From positions 43,485,090 to 43,549,089 of the forward strand of contig OZ035963.1 in assembly GCA_964034945.1 (NCBI GenBank): DNA of 64,000 bases, given 5' to 3'. The notes beneath the pieces are model-generated. The model saw nothing but the letters and a program-made list of their open reading frames with translations. It had not been told where the DNA came from and searched no databases. A program made the position numbers and the translations under genes. Each line of letters opens with the position of its first letter. Positions within the stretch are counted from its first letter, which is position 1. The DNA comes from Chrysopilus asiliformis. Its lineage: Eukaryota > Arthropoda > Insecta > Diptera > Rhagionidae. Positions 10,666-21,830 of the stretch are shown one piece after another.

Positions 10666-10887
10666 CCTCACCTGCTATCTTCTGCAATTCTAAAGGGATT
10701 TGGTGCTTCAATGTATGACATGAATTAAAAAGAATAACATTTCCCACAATATTGTCTTTCCCCGTGTGGATAACCACCTTTTACCGTTATTGAATATATT
10801 ATAAGTAAACAGTACGATTTTGTAATACACCGTTGAGTCACAAAGAAAAATGTCTCTAAAAAAATTTCCCTTTTTTGAGTTAACTAT
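10666..10887. other. Unassigned AT-rich stretch
   Basis: I see no gene, repeat match or inverted repeat of note here. Confidence 0.5.
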
Positions 10888-11146
10888 ATGCATTTGACTC
10901 GAGGCCGAAGGCCGAGTAAAGAGGAAGGCGAGAGCTGAAATATATTTAAATAATTTTACGTAACATCTCCATACATCAAATTCCAACAATTCAAGCGTGA
11001 GGGGCGAGGCCGAAGGCCGAGTAGTTGTGGAGGCCGTAGGCCGACGGGGGCAGGGAGGCCGAAGGCCGACCTGCGGAAGGGGAATGAACCGCGAAGCGGT
11101 TCGGGGCGCAGCCCCTAGTACTTTATTATACTCCGTAGAAGAAAGT
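10888..11146. repeat. GC-rich palindromic cluster ending in a family F tail
   Basis: The short self-complementary word GAGGCCGAAGGCCGA occurs at about 10900, 11007 and 11056, with a variant GGCCGTAGGCCGA at 11032. AACCGCGAAGCGGTT and GGGGCGCAGCCCC follow at 11088-11115. It ends with ACTTTATTATACTCCGTAGA and AGAAAGT (11120-11146), the terminal hairpin also found at 39217-39243. The GC content is sharply higher than the surroundings. Confidence 0.7.
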
Positions 11147-11264
11147 AAAAATTAATGACTTGGATGAACCTGATGGGATGTTATGAGTGTATTTAAGTTC
11201 GGCTCAACATTTGTGAGTAGCAACCGCAAATCCCCACAAGTAGATACTAATTTCTAGTCGGTTT
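11147..11264. other. Short unassigned spacer
   Basis: No feature recognised between the family F tail and the family G start. Confidence 0.5.
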
Positions 11265-11993
11265 CTTTTTTTTAAAAGCTTTTATTTAGCTTGCCTTCGT
11301 GTCTGTTTGTCTGTTTGTCTGTCTGTCTGTCAGATCAAATCTTGCAACCCAATTTTGACCAACTTCAACTTGTCCGATTGACTTGAAATTTTGCACACTT
11401 ATATAAGTCCGATGACAATACAATATTTTCACTACTTCGTCCTTGTAAGGATAACGGAAGGTCCTGTAAGGATAACGTGATTATCCTTTTCTCCAAATTT
11501 TCCGGAAAAAAATCTATTCTGGGGGTTTTTGAGGTCACTGAATCCGAATCTGTCATTAAAAAGTCTGTAAGGATAACGGAAGGTCCTGTAAGGATAACGT
11601 GATTATCCTTTTTCTCAATTGTTCCGGGAAAAAATATATTCTGCGGGTTTTGGGGTTCGCTGAATACGATTCTCCAGTTAAAAAGCCTGTAAGGACATCT
11701 CAAATGTAAGGATAGGTATATATTCGAAGACTAAAAAGAACAAAATAAAAAAAATTTAAAAATTTTTTAAAAAAAAAGCTTTTATTAATAAAGAATGCAC
11801 TAAAAAGAAAAAAATAATTTTCTGGACGCCGTGTATCACAAATATAAAAGCTTTTAAAAAGCGAGATACAGCATGAAACAATAAAATAAAAATTTATCTC
11901 GCTTTTAAAAAGCTTTTATATTTGTGATACACAGCGTCCAGAAATTTTTTTTTTCTTTTTAGTGCATTCTTTTTTAATAAAAGCTTTTTTTTT
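11265..11993 (+). mobile_element. Family G element, copy 1, with terminal long hairpin
   Basis: It begins TTAAAAGCTTTTATTTAGC, has a GTCTGTCTGTCTGTCAG microsatellite (11298-11332), then a CACTTATATAAGTCCGATG block and two tandem copies of a CTGTAAGGATAACGGAAGG module. It closes with an inverted repeat (about 11771-11866 and 11897-11993, arms interrupted by small differences) around a 30-base loop. The microsatellite centre is HINE-like. The second copy is at 29795-30378. Confidence 0.75.
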
Positions 11994-12269
11994 AATTTTT
12001 TTTTTTATTTTTTGTGATGAGGCTCATAGTGGCACTGAATCTACGTTCTACCAAATAGGAAGACGGAAAAGCAATCAACAGCTTCTGTTATTTATTTTAA
12101 CTTCCATATTAATAAAAATGTGTCACAATTTTTTTTATTTTATATTAAACCTTGCGCGGACCCCCTGACGTTCTTCAGGGACCCCCAAATCAATTTTAAT
12201 TTTCCACGGACCCCCTGAATGATCCCGGGGACCCCTGGGGGTCCGTAGGGACCACTTTGGGAACCACTG
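11994..12269. mobile_element. End fragment of a hAT-type element
   Basis: 12140-12269 carries repeated GGACCCCCTGA/GGGACCCCC words and ends CACTTTGGGAACCACTG. Read on the other strand, this is the classical hAT terminus beginning CAGTGGTTCCCAAAGTGG. The partner end and target duplication were not found, so this is a solo end or the left end has diverged. Confidence 0.55.
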
Positions 12270-12449
12270 ATCTAGATGAAGAAACTTCGGACACAGATCT
12301 TTTTATGGTATCACTTGTACCTTTGCGATTGAGGAAAAATTTGGAAGACTTAGAATCATCAACGAGCACACCGCGTAACGTCACACCATTTTCAGCAAAA
12401 TACTGCAGGCCAATAAACTTTGCATTTAAAAAGGAAACGAAAGAAATAT
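12270..12449. other. Open but unidentified stretch
   Basis: Both strands are open over much of 12257-12559 (plus-strand frame MGTTDLDEETSDTDLF...). I cannot match either frame to a family. It may be the C-terminal continuation of the ORF1-like fragment next to it. Confidence 0.3.
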
Positions 12450-12710
12450 TTAACGAGGAGCTGCAATTATTAAATCCCAAAGAGTATTTTTGTGCACACC
12501 TAAAAAAAAGAATTTCTTTGCTTCGTCCATCGACGAGCCATGAAGACCTGAGATTATAACATTGGATCTTCTTTTATATCTGTCAATTTCATCAACTTTA
12601 GTCAGTAGGCTCTTTTCATTGCGTGCTTCAATTGACTTCTTCAACTCGACATTAGCAGAGACTTCACGGATTTTCTCAATCTTTAGTACCGATGATTTGC
12701 AAGTTCCTGC
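12450..12710 (-). pseudogene. LINE ORF1-like fragment (coiled coil plus RRSNVIISGL motif)
   Basis: On the minus strand 12540-12700 reads as a charged helical segment (EKIREVSANVELKKSIEARN) followed by RYKRRSNVIISGLHGSS. This juxtaposition of coiled coil and a basic R-x-x-N-hydrophobic-I-x-G-L motif is characteristic of many LINE ORF1 proteins. The frame then shifts at about 12505-12515 (a run of T) and is not convincing beyond. It is flanked by a hAT end on one side and unrelated DNA on the other, so it is a relic. Confidence 0.5.
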
Positions 12711-13042
12711 CCATCAGTGAATAATATTTTGACATAAGAGCTTACAAAGAAAATGGCTCTTTCCCTTCCCCGGTCATATTTCTTTAACCGCTTACTTAAA
12801 CTTAAACTTAACTTTAACTAATAATACCTTTTATTAAAAAATCAAATAACATAAAAAATTTCTAACTTTCACTGTCAATCAGTGTTGCCAGGAAAACGTT
12901 CCCCCTGATCGATATTTAAACATTTCCGAGCATCCAAAAATTAATTTTTATTATTTTTTTTTTTTTTTTGGAAAGAGAGAAAGGGTCTTCAGCAAAAAGG
13001 TTTTTATCGGTTCCAGCTACATAAGTGCTTTCACACCAAATT
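12711..13042. other. Unassigned AT-rich stretch
   Basis: No gene, long repeat or inverted repeat recognised. Confidence 0.5.
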
Positions 13043-13527
13043 TTTTATATCCGTATGGTGAAACCAAAGGGTATATTAAATTTCCCGTACCGTTTGTAAC
13101 GCCAAGATCCCGTCATCACACACAAAAATGAATTGCACCAGTGTGTTTAGAATGATAAAAAAATTGAATTTTGCATGTCCGTCCGTCCGTCTGTGGCGCG
13201 GATTAAGGGCGCACGGATTTAGCTAGAGACTTGAAATTTTACGCCGATCCATTTTTTATAAAATGCAAGGCTAAGTTCGTTAATGGGCAAAAATGGACCT
13301 TTTAAAAACAGTGCATCTTATCAAAAAAGTACAAGAACAAAAGCTATTTAGGATATGATTCTACATAAAAGTCCCATACATCAAAATCCGATTGGAATAA
13401 ATTTTAAAAAATCTTTTTGAAAAGTTAGACTTCAAAGTTGAATTTTGATACAATTGTTCACCGTTCCCTTAAATCACCATACGGGTTTTCAATAATTATA
13501 GGTTTTCTTAATTATAGATTTTGTTAG
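13043..13527 (+). mobile_element. HINE copy A4
   Basis: It starts TATATCCGTATGGTGAAACC with closing AAAGGGTATA and has a short GTCCGTCCGTCCGTCTG tract. The inner part is slightly deleted (GGACC joined to TTTTAAAAACAGTG). It keeps CACCATACGGGTTTTCAATA, but the 3' hairpin has decayed (AATTATAGGTTTTCTTAATTATAG). Confidence 0.8.
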
Positions 13528-14860
13528 GCTGGTTGCGTTTTGAGTGACTGACAGTGGACGCTGTTGAATGGCAAAAGCTTATATTTGTGACAAAGAACTT
13601 TATAGTGATTCAGATTTATTTCTTTACATAAAACCGCTTGTTTAGTCTTTTTGGTTCGATATTTAAAATGTTAATGCTGATTGACAAAAAGTGTAGTCTA
13701 AAAAACAAAAAAAAATCCAACCCGCTCCGATGAGAATGCGATTTAAATCTGATCCAATTCGACCAATTTTTTTCTGATCCGACACGAATGAAGCCTGTGG
13801 ATTCCGGTGTTGATCCATACTTAGGAACCAGAAACAGGCTCCTGATGGGTTTTCAGGGCAGACATGTCTGACCTGTTGGGGGGAAATTTGGATGTGAAAA
13901 CATCCGCAAAAATAATATAATTTTGTTGTTTTTGCAGACCTTATAAGCCGAGAAATTCCGATAGGATTCAATGCTAAAAGGTCGAGTATAAACCATGAAT
14001 CAGAAATGGTTCAATGGTTAAACACTAAATAGTTTATTCGCTCTGGCTTGATGGAGCTATGTTGCCTTAAACCTTATAATTCGCACAAGGTTTGTGGCAT
14101 CGGAGTATAAATACTCAAATCGAGTTTTACTCCACCAAAATCCTGTAAGCCTGCTTGGAAGCTGGCAAAGCAGGCTCTGATGATGGTGAGCCAGCTTTCC
14201 ATACCAGAAACAGGCTCCTGATGGGTTTTCAGGGCGGATAAATATTTCCTGTAAATAAATAAATATTAGTTCCAATGAGTTTTATTTCGCTGAGCTGACG
14301 AAAAACTCATTTGTTCGATTTTGTATGGTCTGGCTAGTGTACTAGATATCAGAAACCGTCAGTAAGTCATCGATTTCAAATAATTTGCAAGTAGGCGCGG
14401 CAAGAGTTCAGTTTAGCGACAATGACGCTACAAATTTTTCCTGTATAGAGAGGGGGAGGGGGAAGCGGCCTCTATCTAAAATGGGTATTTTTAGCTGTCG
14501 CTCGCCCTCCTTGCCCCCTCCAGGGGTCATCAAACTTTGTATGAAACTTGTTTCTTTAAAAAAGAAGAGAAGAAAACTTTCATCGAGTATAAGTTTTTCA
14601 CGACATTTACATCTCTTTTAAAATACGTTTTATTCTGCTCAACATAAATATTCCTCATCAGAAGTGTTATTCTGGTCCACATAAATATTCCTCATCAGAA
14701 GTGAGTTTATATAAAAATTGAGAAATATTTTCATCCCTGGATATAAGTAACGCAAAGAGAGCGATCAGTAGGAGAACATTGCAGGGGGATCCTATCGCTA
14801 CTTCTGTGGAATCTAGCTCTGAACGAAATCCTCCTATCATTACAAGAAAATAGAATATAA
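13528..14860. other. Unassigned region with two pairs of direct repeats
   Basis: A roughly 37-bp segment starting CCAGAAACAGGCTCCTGATG occurs at 13829 and 14204. A 25-bp segment (ACATAAATATTCCTCATCAG...) occurs at 14643 and 14680, a recent tandem duplication. Frames here (for example minus 13663-13971) contain the repeat and show no domain. No gene is supported. Confidence 0.5.
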
Positions 14861-16010
14861 GTTGTTGCGTACGCTGACGATGTGGTCGTAATGGTAACAG
14901 GAAAATTTCTCCCAACACTAAGCGAACTGGGTGGAGCACAATGGTCTTGGGGTTAACCCCTCCAAAACTGAACTAGTACTCTTCACAAGAAAGAGGAAGG
15001 CACCAACCTTTCAACTTCCAAAGATAGGGATAACAAACACAACTCAGTCTCTCACCTGAGGCAAAAACCTTGGATTAATTCTGGACTCCAAACTCTCAAG
15101 GAAAAGGAATACGGAAGAGAGAATGAACAAAGCGTTGTGTGCGTTTTACGCATGTAAAAAAATGATTGGCACGAATTGGGGTACATCACGCATCACCCAT
15201 TGGTTATACACAGCGCTGATCAGACCCATTCGACCATGAGGGTCAACTGCCGATATCAAACCCTAAACAAAGTACAAAGACTAGCGGCGCTAGGAACCAC
15301 AGGAGCTGTTAGATCAACACCAACAGCGGGAATGGAAGCTCTACTGCACCTCATTCCCCTGAATGAGTACACGAGGTGCACTGCGGCTAAAAAGGCACTA
15401 AGGCTTAGAGAGTCCGGCCTCTGGAAGCACAGTACCTTAGGTCATAACATTCTCCCGGAATCCCGGACTCTACGGATTACAGTATTCCTTATCTGGACAC
15501 GTATGTGAACTTCTCAGTTTTGATTCCCGAAAAGAGACTTTTGGATCTCAACAGTGTCATAGAGGAGCAAGAAGTCTCGGTTTACACTGATGGATCTAAA
15601 ACTAAAGAAGATACGGGGGCGGGAGTGTTCTCGGATAACCTTGACCTCCAAAATAACTACAAACTACAAATAGCTACAGGCAGCAATCAAGGCACTGGAT
15701 TCGTCGACGACCAAGTCAAAGATCGTGTCTAATTTCTGCAGAGCACTTAAGCAACTCGGTCTCCATCAAGAAGCGATTGTGTAATCACGAAGTCGCTCTG
15801 GCGCTATGACCAGAAGATGGGGCGCGGCCGAAAATGATTTTTGCCGCAGCTGTGGTGACGAGGAGGAGTCGGAAACCGTGAAACACTTACTCTGTGAGTG
15901 TCCAGCCCTACAAGCACGCTTGGGGCCAGATTTTATAGTAGCCTGACAGAGCTTGGCGACCACCCACTCGAGGATATGCTGAGCTTCGTCAACGAATCGA
16001 GCTGGTTCAA
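14861..16010 (+). pseudogene. Degenerate I-type LINE ORF2 (RT end, RNase H, CCHC)
   Basis: This is a plus-strand relic of the 3' half of a LINE ORF2, in pieces across three frames. It begins VVAYADDVVVMVT at 14861, the reverse transcriptase catalytic Y-x-D-D box. NPSKTELVLFTRKRK and LDSKLSRKRNTEERM follow, then a thumb/connection region (TLNKVQRLAALGTTGAVRST). At about 15580 VYTDGSKTKEDTGAGVF is the first RNase H motif. At about 15845 FCRSCGDEEESETVKHLLC with ECPAL is the C-terminal CCHC zinc motif. Several stops and frameshifts (for example a TGA after SLT near 15057) make it non-functional. An RNase H domain plus terminal CCHC points to the I group (R1/LOA/I-like). A sister fragment is at 26018-26225. 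The end near CTCAACCTAACCTAATC may be the element terminus. Confidence 0.85.
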
Positions 16011-16199
16011 ATAAGATCAGCAAGTTTGATGAAAGGTCTTATGACTACTGAAGACATCACAATGGGCCTGTAGACCTCCGAGTGCATCGCTGTTCTCGCG
16101 TCTGGGCGCGCGCAGTTTTCTCAACCTAACCTAATCTATGGTGTATAAGCATGACGAAGACAGACGTCAATTAACTTATCAATATTGAAAAATATAAAT
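16011..16199. other. Unassigned spacer after LINE relic
   Basis: It may include the LINE 3' UTR up to about 16135. Nothing else is recognised. Confidence 0.4.
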
Positions 16200-16425
16200 T
16201 TATTTCGCCACCCGGTAGAACTCTTACCACAACTTAAAATTTTCATCAAAACTCATCAAATTACTTTTATCCTTACAGGACCTCCCGTGATCCTTCTAGA
16301 CTTCTTAATTGCAGAATCGGATTCACCGACCTCAAAAGCCCCCAGACGAGATTTTTTCCGGAAAATTAGAAGAAAAGATAATCACGTTATCCTTACAGAG
16401 TCTTTCCTTATCCTAAACAGTCACG
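16200..16425 (-). mobile_element. Fragment of the TTAA MITE joined to a family B/G module
   Basis: 16200-16266 (CGCCACCCGGTAGAACTCTT and on) is the reverse complement of the right end of the MITE at 6648-7140. 16265-16420 (ATCCTTACAGGACCTCCCGT, TTTTTTCCGGAAAATTAGA) is the reversed CTGTAAGGATAACGG module seen in families B and G. Confidence 0.65.
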
Positions 16426-16808
16426 AACACTGAAAGAATTTTGTCATTTCATTATGATATTTTTGACTTATCAATTTGAAAATCTTATGATTCTTACGGT
16501 TATTTGACGAAAAAAAGTAAAATTGATAGCCAAAATTGTAGCTTTGATATAATTTGTTGTTAAAATAATCTGTGTACATGCTTATTAGTACAACATTTTC
16601 ATATCATTTTTTAATTTCAAATTAATATGTCTATTTTCCATCAAATTTAAAATTAAAATAACAAGTTTTCATGTCCTTTTGACATTTAAATTATGTTTTC
16701 TACATATGATAATATCAACTAGGCATTGTAATTTCCAATATAAAAGTTTAATTTCAAATTGAAAACAAAAAATATAACGTTCAAACATTACATAGTGTTC
16801 AAAATGAA
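16426..16808. other. Unassigned AT-rich stretch
   Basis: Very low GC. No repeat match within the window and no coding signal. Confidence 0.5.
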
Positions 16809-17374
16809 ATTAAAAACATAACAAAAGCTACAATTGCCAATCTGGCAATTATTGAAAACCCGTATGGTGATTTAAGTGAACAGCGAACAGTTGTATCAAA
16901 ATTCCACTTTGAAGTCAAACTTTCCAATAAGATTTTTTTTTAAATTTATTCCAATCGGATTTTGATGTATGGGAGTTTTATGTAGAATCATATCCTAAAT
17001 AACTTTTGTTCTTGGACTTTTTTGATAAGATGCACCGTTTTCGACATATTCACAAAAAACGATTTCGTTCGTATGGGGGGTACCCCCCCTAATGGTCCAT
17101 TTTTGCCCATTAACGAACTTAGCCTCGCATTTTACGAAAAACAGATCTGTGCAAACTTTCAAGTCTCTAGCTCAATCTGTGTGCCCGCAATCCGCGCCAC
17201 AGACAGACGGAGGGACAGACAGACGGACAGACGGACGGACATGCAAAATTCAATTTTTTTTATCATTCTAAACACACTGGTGTAATTCATTTTTTTGTGC
17301 GATGACGGGATCTTGGCGTTACAAACGGTAAGGCAAAGTTAATATGCCCTTTGGTTTCACCATACGGGTATAAA
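16809..17374 (-). mobile_element. HINE copy A5
   Basis: Full-length reverse copy: left CATAACAAAAGCTACAATTG with intact hairpin (AATTGCCAATCTGGCAATT), ACCCGTATGGTGATT, a 17203-17242 GACAGACGGAC microsatellite, and GGTTTCACCATACGGGTATA at the right. It is the best preserved member of family A together with A1. Confidence 0.88.
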
Positions 17375-17540
17375 AAGACAATGAAGAGCTCAATACAGTT
17401 ATTTAAGAGATCGCTGAGCGTATGCTTTCATATTGTTGGCTTGATAATTCTCGTGAAGAGCTCCGAAATTGAAATAAAATATTTTAAGTGAAAGACTGTA
17501 AAGTGAAATTAAAGCAAGCAAATAATAAACTGAGATTCGT

Positions 17541-18626
17541 GTGAATTCAGGCTTTATCATGAAAGAAAACGATTTGAATATTTCGTTGATCGAAACTGTC
17601 CAATGTGGCAATAATGAAACATCATTCAATGAAAATGTTGTGGTAGTTTCCTCCGAAGGACTGAAGGAATTACTTCAGTCCAATGACACAGAAAAAACAA
17701 ATTTGTGGACCATAATATCAGAATGGGACCTTCCACACATTCTAGACAGACTCATAGGCAAGTTCAATAATTTGCATTACAGAAATAATGAAATTATTTC
17801 ATGTTCAATAATTTGCATTACATAAATAATGAAGTTTTTCAGTATGTGGCGTAACAAGTGTGAATTTGAAATATTTAGACAGAAAAGACATCGAAAAAAA
17901 TTTTCCTGTTGAAACCAATATACGGTTGAGAGCAGAATTTCGCGAGAGATTAGTGCTTTGGTAATCGAAAAATGTGAGTCAATTATTTAAGATTGTAACA
18001 TTTTTATTTAAATATCTGTGGCGAAAAGCCAAAAAAATCTTAAGTCGATTTTCAGACGAAGGCAATCTGTCTGGAAATGCTTTGGCTTCACCTGAAAATC
18101 GACTTAACATATTTTGGCTTTTCACCACAGATATAATAAAATACTTCAAATTTTTTTAGTTTCCGGAGGAAAATCCATCAACTCTTAGCGCTGGTAGCTA
18201 CATAGAGAAATGGATGGAAAATAACTACCAAGGGACCGCTTCATATGAAAAAGCAAAATCAAGCGGTGATTCTTCAAACTACAAAGTAGATTAAAAAATT
18301 TTCGCAAATTATATTCTAATGTAAATTTATCTGTAGAATTTACCCGAAATTCTTAAAAATACTATTTCCGGTAAGGGTATACTAAACATCTACAAGGAAC
18401 GTGAAAGACTAAATGAAGAAGAAAGGAAGATATCAAATTGACCGATAAATGGCATTCGTTTAAAGAACAGCTATGTCGTCATTATATCGTTCATATTAAA
18501 GATAAACAGTACAAAGCTCTTTTTGATTCTATTGATGAAAACGGTGAAAAAGGTAGTTTTTTGAAAATAATCCTTTTTGTATTCCTAAAATATCACCCCG
18601 ATTATGATTGTCGTATCGAAAGTTAA
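17541..18626 (+). pseudogene. Possible spliced gene remnant, SAM-like protein
   Basis: A first open segment (about 17541-17770) encodes MKENDLNISLIETVQ... ending in TIISEWDLPHILDRLI. A second (about 17895-17960) reads RLRAEFRERLVL. Together they resemble the split helices of a SAM-like domain (W-x-L-x-x-x-x-x-x-x-I, then G/L-R-x-x-F). At 18160-18285 a 42-codon exon (FPEENPSTLSAG to SSNYK) ends at GTAGAT. A 51-bp intron with CTAAT branch-like motif and TAG acceptor (18286-18336) leads in phase into NLPEILKNTISGKGILNIYK. The frame then shifts near 18430, before LTDKWHSFKEQLCRHY. The in-phase short intron is real evidence of a gene. Stops in the first linker and the later frameshift suggest decay. 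Function unknown. Confidence 0.45.
18009..18146. repeat. Small foldback inside the putative intron
   Basis: ATATCTGTGGCGAAAAGCCA and TTAAGTCGATTTTCAG on the left pair with CTGAAAATCGACTTAA and TGGCTTTTCACCACAGATAT on the right, leaving a loop of about 35 bases. Confidence 0.8.
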
Positions 18627-18825
18627 ACGTTTCGAAGTTCCGTTGTCGTGTCGATAGCATTTTGGTATTATGTAAGAGACTCGAGACGACTAAAAAGCAT
18701 TGCCATGTTATCCTAGTTGAAAAGTGTGTTTAAAGTGATCCTTTTTATGTCACTCATATAAAATAGTTGTCAATTTGTGTTTTCAAAAATTTAATTTCAA
18801 ACCGATTTTTTTTAATTGTGGAAAA
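18627..18825. other. Short unassigned spacer
   Basis: No feature recognised. Confidence 0.4.
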
Positions 18826-19094
18826 ATGAATTCGTTTGACTTCTTTTTTGCGAATGATGATGGAGAAGAACAAATTGATATGCTGCAACGAAGAAAAGAG
18901 CTTCATGATAACTCTAACCCTCTGGAACTGGACAATAAAACGTATGTTATTATTTAGCTACATCTAATATCAGAGAATACGAAGACTTATTGGAACTAGA
19001 TGACGAAACTCTTGGTTTTCCAAACAACGCACATTTGACCGATCTTGAACTAAATGAAGAAGCAAGAATAATTAGAGACAGAATTGCTCATTAA
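18826..19094 (+). pseudogene. Harbinger-like transposase, internally deleted (tentative)
   Basis: 18826-18950 encodes an acidic N-terminus (MNSFDFFFANDDGEE) ending RRKELHDNSNPLELDNKT, which resembles the start of PIF/Harbinger nucleases (R-x-x-x-D-x-x-N-P-L-E-L). A few bases later another frame gives LLELDDETLGFP to NEEARIIRDRIAH and a stop, resembling the C-terminal tail of such proteins (L-T-D-x-E ... R-x-x-I). The catalytic middle is absent, as expected for an internally deleted derivative. TIRs were not found, so the assignment rests on two short similarities only. Confidence 0.35.
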
Positions 19095-19609
19095 CTACAA
19101 TAAAAAAAATCGTGTTTTTTTTAATAAATACAGTCTTTTAATTCTCCCTAAAATCTATGAATAAATAGTTCAAAAATACAAAATTGTTTTCACGATACAA
19201 TTCTTTCAGTGAAGGTACAATTCTTTCATCGACTGATAAAACATGTCTTAAATTTATTTCGCAATTTCCGATAGTTGAAACCAATGTTTCAAGAAAATTT
19301 CATGTTTTTACCTTCTACATATAATTAAGGTATTAAACTCCCTGAAAACTCCGACATCAAAACGGAGCCCGCACATACATATACCCATCGACTCAGTTCG
19401 ATGAGTCCTCAACATGTGACATATTGCGATGAGTTCGCAAACTTTCCACATTATACCTACTTATATTCATCGTATGAGGTTTGCTTATGTAAGATTCTCT
19501 CACCGTTAGGTGAATTGAGCTATGTTTTTATAATTTTACTAGCTTGCATACCCGTCGTTGCAGGGTTAAGCTTTTTGTATAAGTTTTAGAATACGAAGAA
19601 AACCGGAAG
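19095..19609. other. Unassigned, with an ACTAGC-type repeat boundary
   Basis: 19540-19590 (TTTACTAGCTTGCATACCCG ... TTAAGCTTTTTGTATAAG) resembles 30490-30540 (TTTACTAGCAGACCCTACG ... TTTTTTGTATAAAG), the likely start of a dispersed element. The rest shows no gene. Confidence 0.4.
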
Positions 19610-21030
19610 GAACTTTAAAAATTTTGAGAAAAGTCTTATCCTTGCAGGACTCTCCGTTACGAATTAGTCTAACACCAGATTCGTGACCAGCGACCCCGAA
19701 AACGCCCTAATGCCATTTTTCCCGGCAAAAACGGGAAACGATATTCGCATTATCCTTACAGGACCTTTCGTTAGGATTTTTGAAATTGTAACACCAGTAC
19801 AGCGATTTTTGTGCAAAAGGTGATAATTTTCCCGTGATCTTTCCCGTGATAAATGAAATGGGAAGTTTTTCAAATTTCAATTCAGAAAGTCACAAGACTG
19901 GAAAATTTTATCTCGAAAACAAAAAAAAATTTGGTTTTGGGAACCCGGTTGCCCTGTAGTTTTTTGTGGTGGCCCTTTTCTGTTGACCTCCCTTGTTATC
20001 TCTTCCCAAACGCTGTTTGTTGGCTTTTGCGTTGGGGGTTAGACGGCGGTGCAAAACAGAGAAGTTCTTCTCCACTAAATTTATGAGAAGCAGCCGTTGT
20101 TCCGCCGTTGGCCTAGCAACCTAAACATTAACAATTTTAACATTAATTTGTGACATTTTTTCGCGAATCAATCAACACACAAAAATTGAAATTCATTGAA
20201 TTTAATTCAAGTTCAAATTCCATTTATTGCGGCTTATATTTACACAAAATGGTTTTTTTACAGATGAAGTTTTGATTTTATTTTATAGCGATGGAGGAGA
20301 CACATCTAATATGACAGGAATTCGAGTATTACAAATTTCAACACACAAAACAAAACTCAGCCACCCTCGAAAAATCTCGGTGCGTCAGTGACAGTTCAAA
20401 GTGAAGAGCACAGCTAGTGTGACCATATACAAATTTCGAGGGAAATTTCCAGTCGACTTTCCAATAAAATCTCACCAACACAGGTGCATGCAAACAAGCA
20501 TACATTGACAGGAATTTGTGTCTTTATTGTTATCACGGCTTTTATCACTTATCACCTTTTGCACAAAAATCGCTGTACAGATTCGTGATCAGTGATCCCG
20601 AAAACCCCTAATGCCATTTTTCCCGGGGAAAAATGAGGAAAAGGATATTTGCGTTATCATTACAGGATCTTCCGTTTCGAATTTTGAAAATCTAACAGAT
20701 TCATGATCAGCGACCCGAAAACTCCCTAATGCCATTTTTTCCCGGGAAAAATGAGAAAAAGGATATTTGTGTTATCCTTACAGGACCTTCCGTTTCGAAT
20801 TTCGAAAAACTAACACCGGATTCGTGACCAGCGACCCCGAAAACCCCCGAGTGAAACTTTTCAGCCTCCTATTGAGCAGGATTCATGGCGAAAATCACGG
20901 TTTAAAAACACCCAAACCCCCTGTTTACCCCCTTAGCGGTAAAATTTCGGAAAACCCCGCCTTAGTGAGCAGGACATATTGTGAAAGTTTCAAGTTTCTA
21001 GCTTCAGGGGTTTGGGCTGGGCGTTGATGA
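19610..21030 (-). repeat. Family B element, reversed, with about 128-bp tandem modules
   Basis: A module with TAACACCAGATTCGTGACCAG, CCTAATGCCATTTTTCCCGG and TTATCCTTACAGGACCTTCC is repeated at about 19677-19796, 20583-20700 and 20700-20815. It then runs into the unique block GAGTGAAACTTTTCAGCCTC ... GGGTTTGGGCTGGGCGTTGA, which matches 8425-8610 reversed. The array is split by the TIR element at 19798-20582. Confidence 0.8.
19798..20582. mobile_element. TIR element inserted in a family B module
   Basis: Termini GTACAGCGATTTTTGTGC / GCACAAAAATCGCTGTAC continue into AAAAGGTGATAA on both sides (about 30 bp in all). The flanks join to restore the family B sequence AACACCAGATTCG. The target duplication is either CAG (if the element begins TACAGCG) or ambiguous. 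There is no coding region longer than 80 codons. Confidence 0.75.
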
Positions 21031-21430
21031 GTCAGTCAGTCAATCAGGTAAAACGATTATTATATAGATTTGGACTCGAAAAATCTTTTTCCGAGAATTC
21101 CCCGGCAATATTTTTCACCCAATTCTTGAGAAATTTTTCACTACTTATAAATTTTTCGATACGTCTAATTGTGCCCGTTCTAGAACTTAGCCTAGCCATT
21201 TACAAAAAACGTAACTATACAGAATTTAAAGTCCCTAGTTCAAGTTATGGTGTTCACGGACAAACAGACAGACATACAGACAGACATACAGACAGACGAA
21301 CAGACACACGAACGGACATGAGGAAATCAAAATCTTTTGTCATCCCTAACAAACTGGTGTAGTTCATTTTTTGTGTCCGATGATTGGTTCGATGCGTTAC
21401 AAACGGTATACTCTTATATGATAAATCCAG
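21031..21430 (-). mobile_element. Diverged HINE-like fragment
   Basis: It contains CAAACAGACAGACATACAGA microsatellite at 21258-21310, followed by CAAACTGGTGTAGTTCATTT and GCGTTACAAACGGTATA, and preceded by GAACTTAGCCTAGCCATTTA. These are recognisable but diverged versions of family A blocks in reverse orientation. No intact ends. Confidence 0.65.
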
Positions 21431-21830
21431 AGACCTATGTTTCATTTTGTAAATTACTATACCACGAAACCTTTTATACAATCAACTTAACAGAACATCG
21501 AAATACGTTCTAATCTATTTTAAATTGGTTTAATTGTCAAAAAATGTATGAAAATTTTTAGTTCAAAATGTGGACCGTGTAGATACTTTGCTTGAAAACA
21601 TGTTTTTCAGTAGCAGTTTAAATAGTTTTCAACATTTGACGAAAAAAATGTAGTTTAAACAAAACTAAGTGGTGTTGCAGTAAAGTTTTAAATTTCGTTG
21701 AACGTACCCTGTCTTACGTCATGGGGCAAAACGTTCTTCTTTTCAAATCTTATTTTCTTTGAATTTGGTTATATTCATTTTTTCTCAAAAACGCAGTTTT
21801 CAAAAAAAAATGTATTTTTTGAAGAAAAAA
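21431..21830. other. Unassigned AT-rich stretch
   Basis: No gene or repeat match found within the window. Confidence 0.5.

Noticed and set aside
10360..10728. 122-codon frame
   Set aside because: It crosses the right end of a TIR element and has no recognisable motif.
11088..11118. Canonical Helitron 3' end (hairpin plus CTAG)
   Set aside because: GGGGCGCAGCCCCTAGT has the hairpin directly on CTAG without the usual spacer, and a family F tail follows immediately; the evidence is too thin.
12257..12559. 100-codon plus-strand gene
   Set aside because: It begins within a hAT end, and the opposite strand carries LINE ORF1-like sequence; coding strand cannot be decided.
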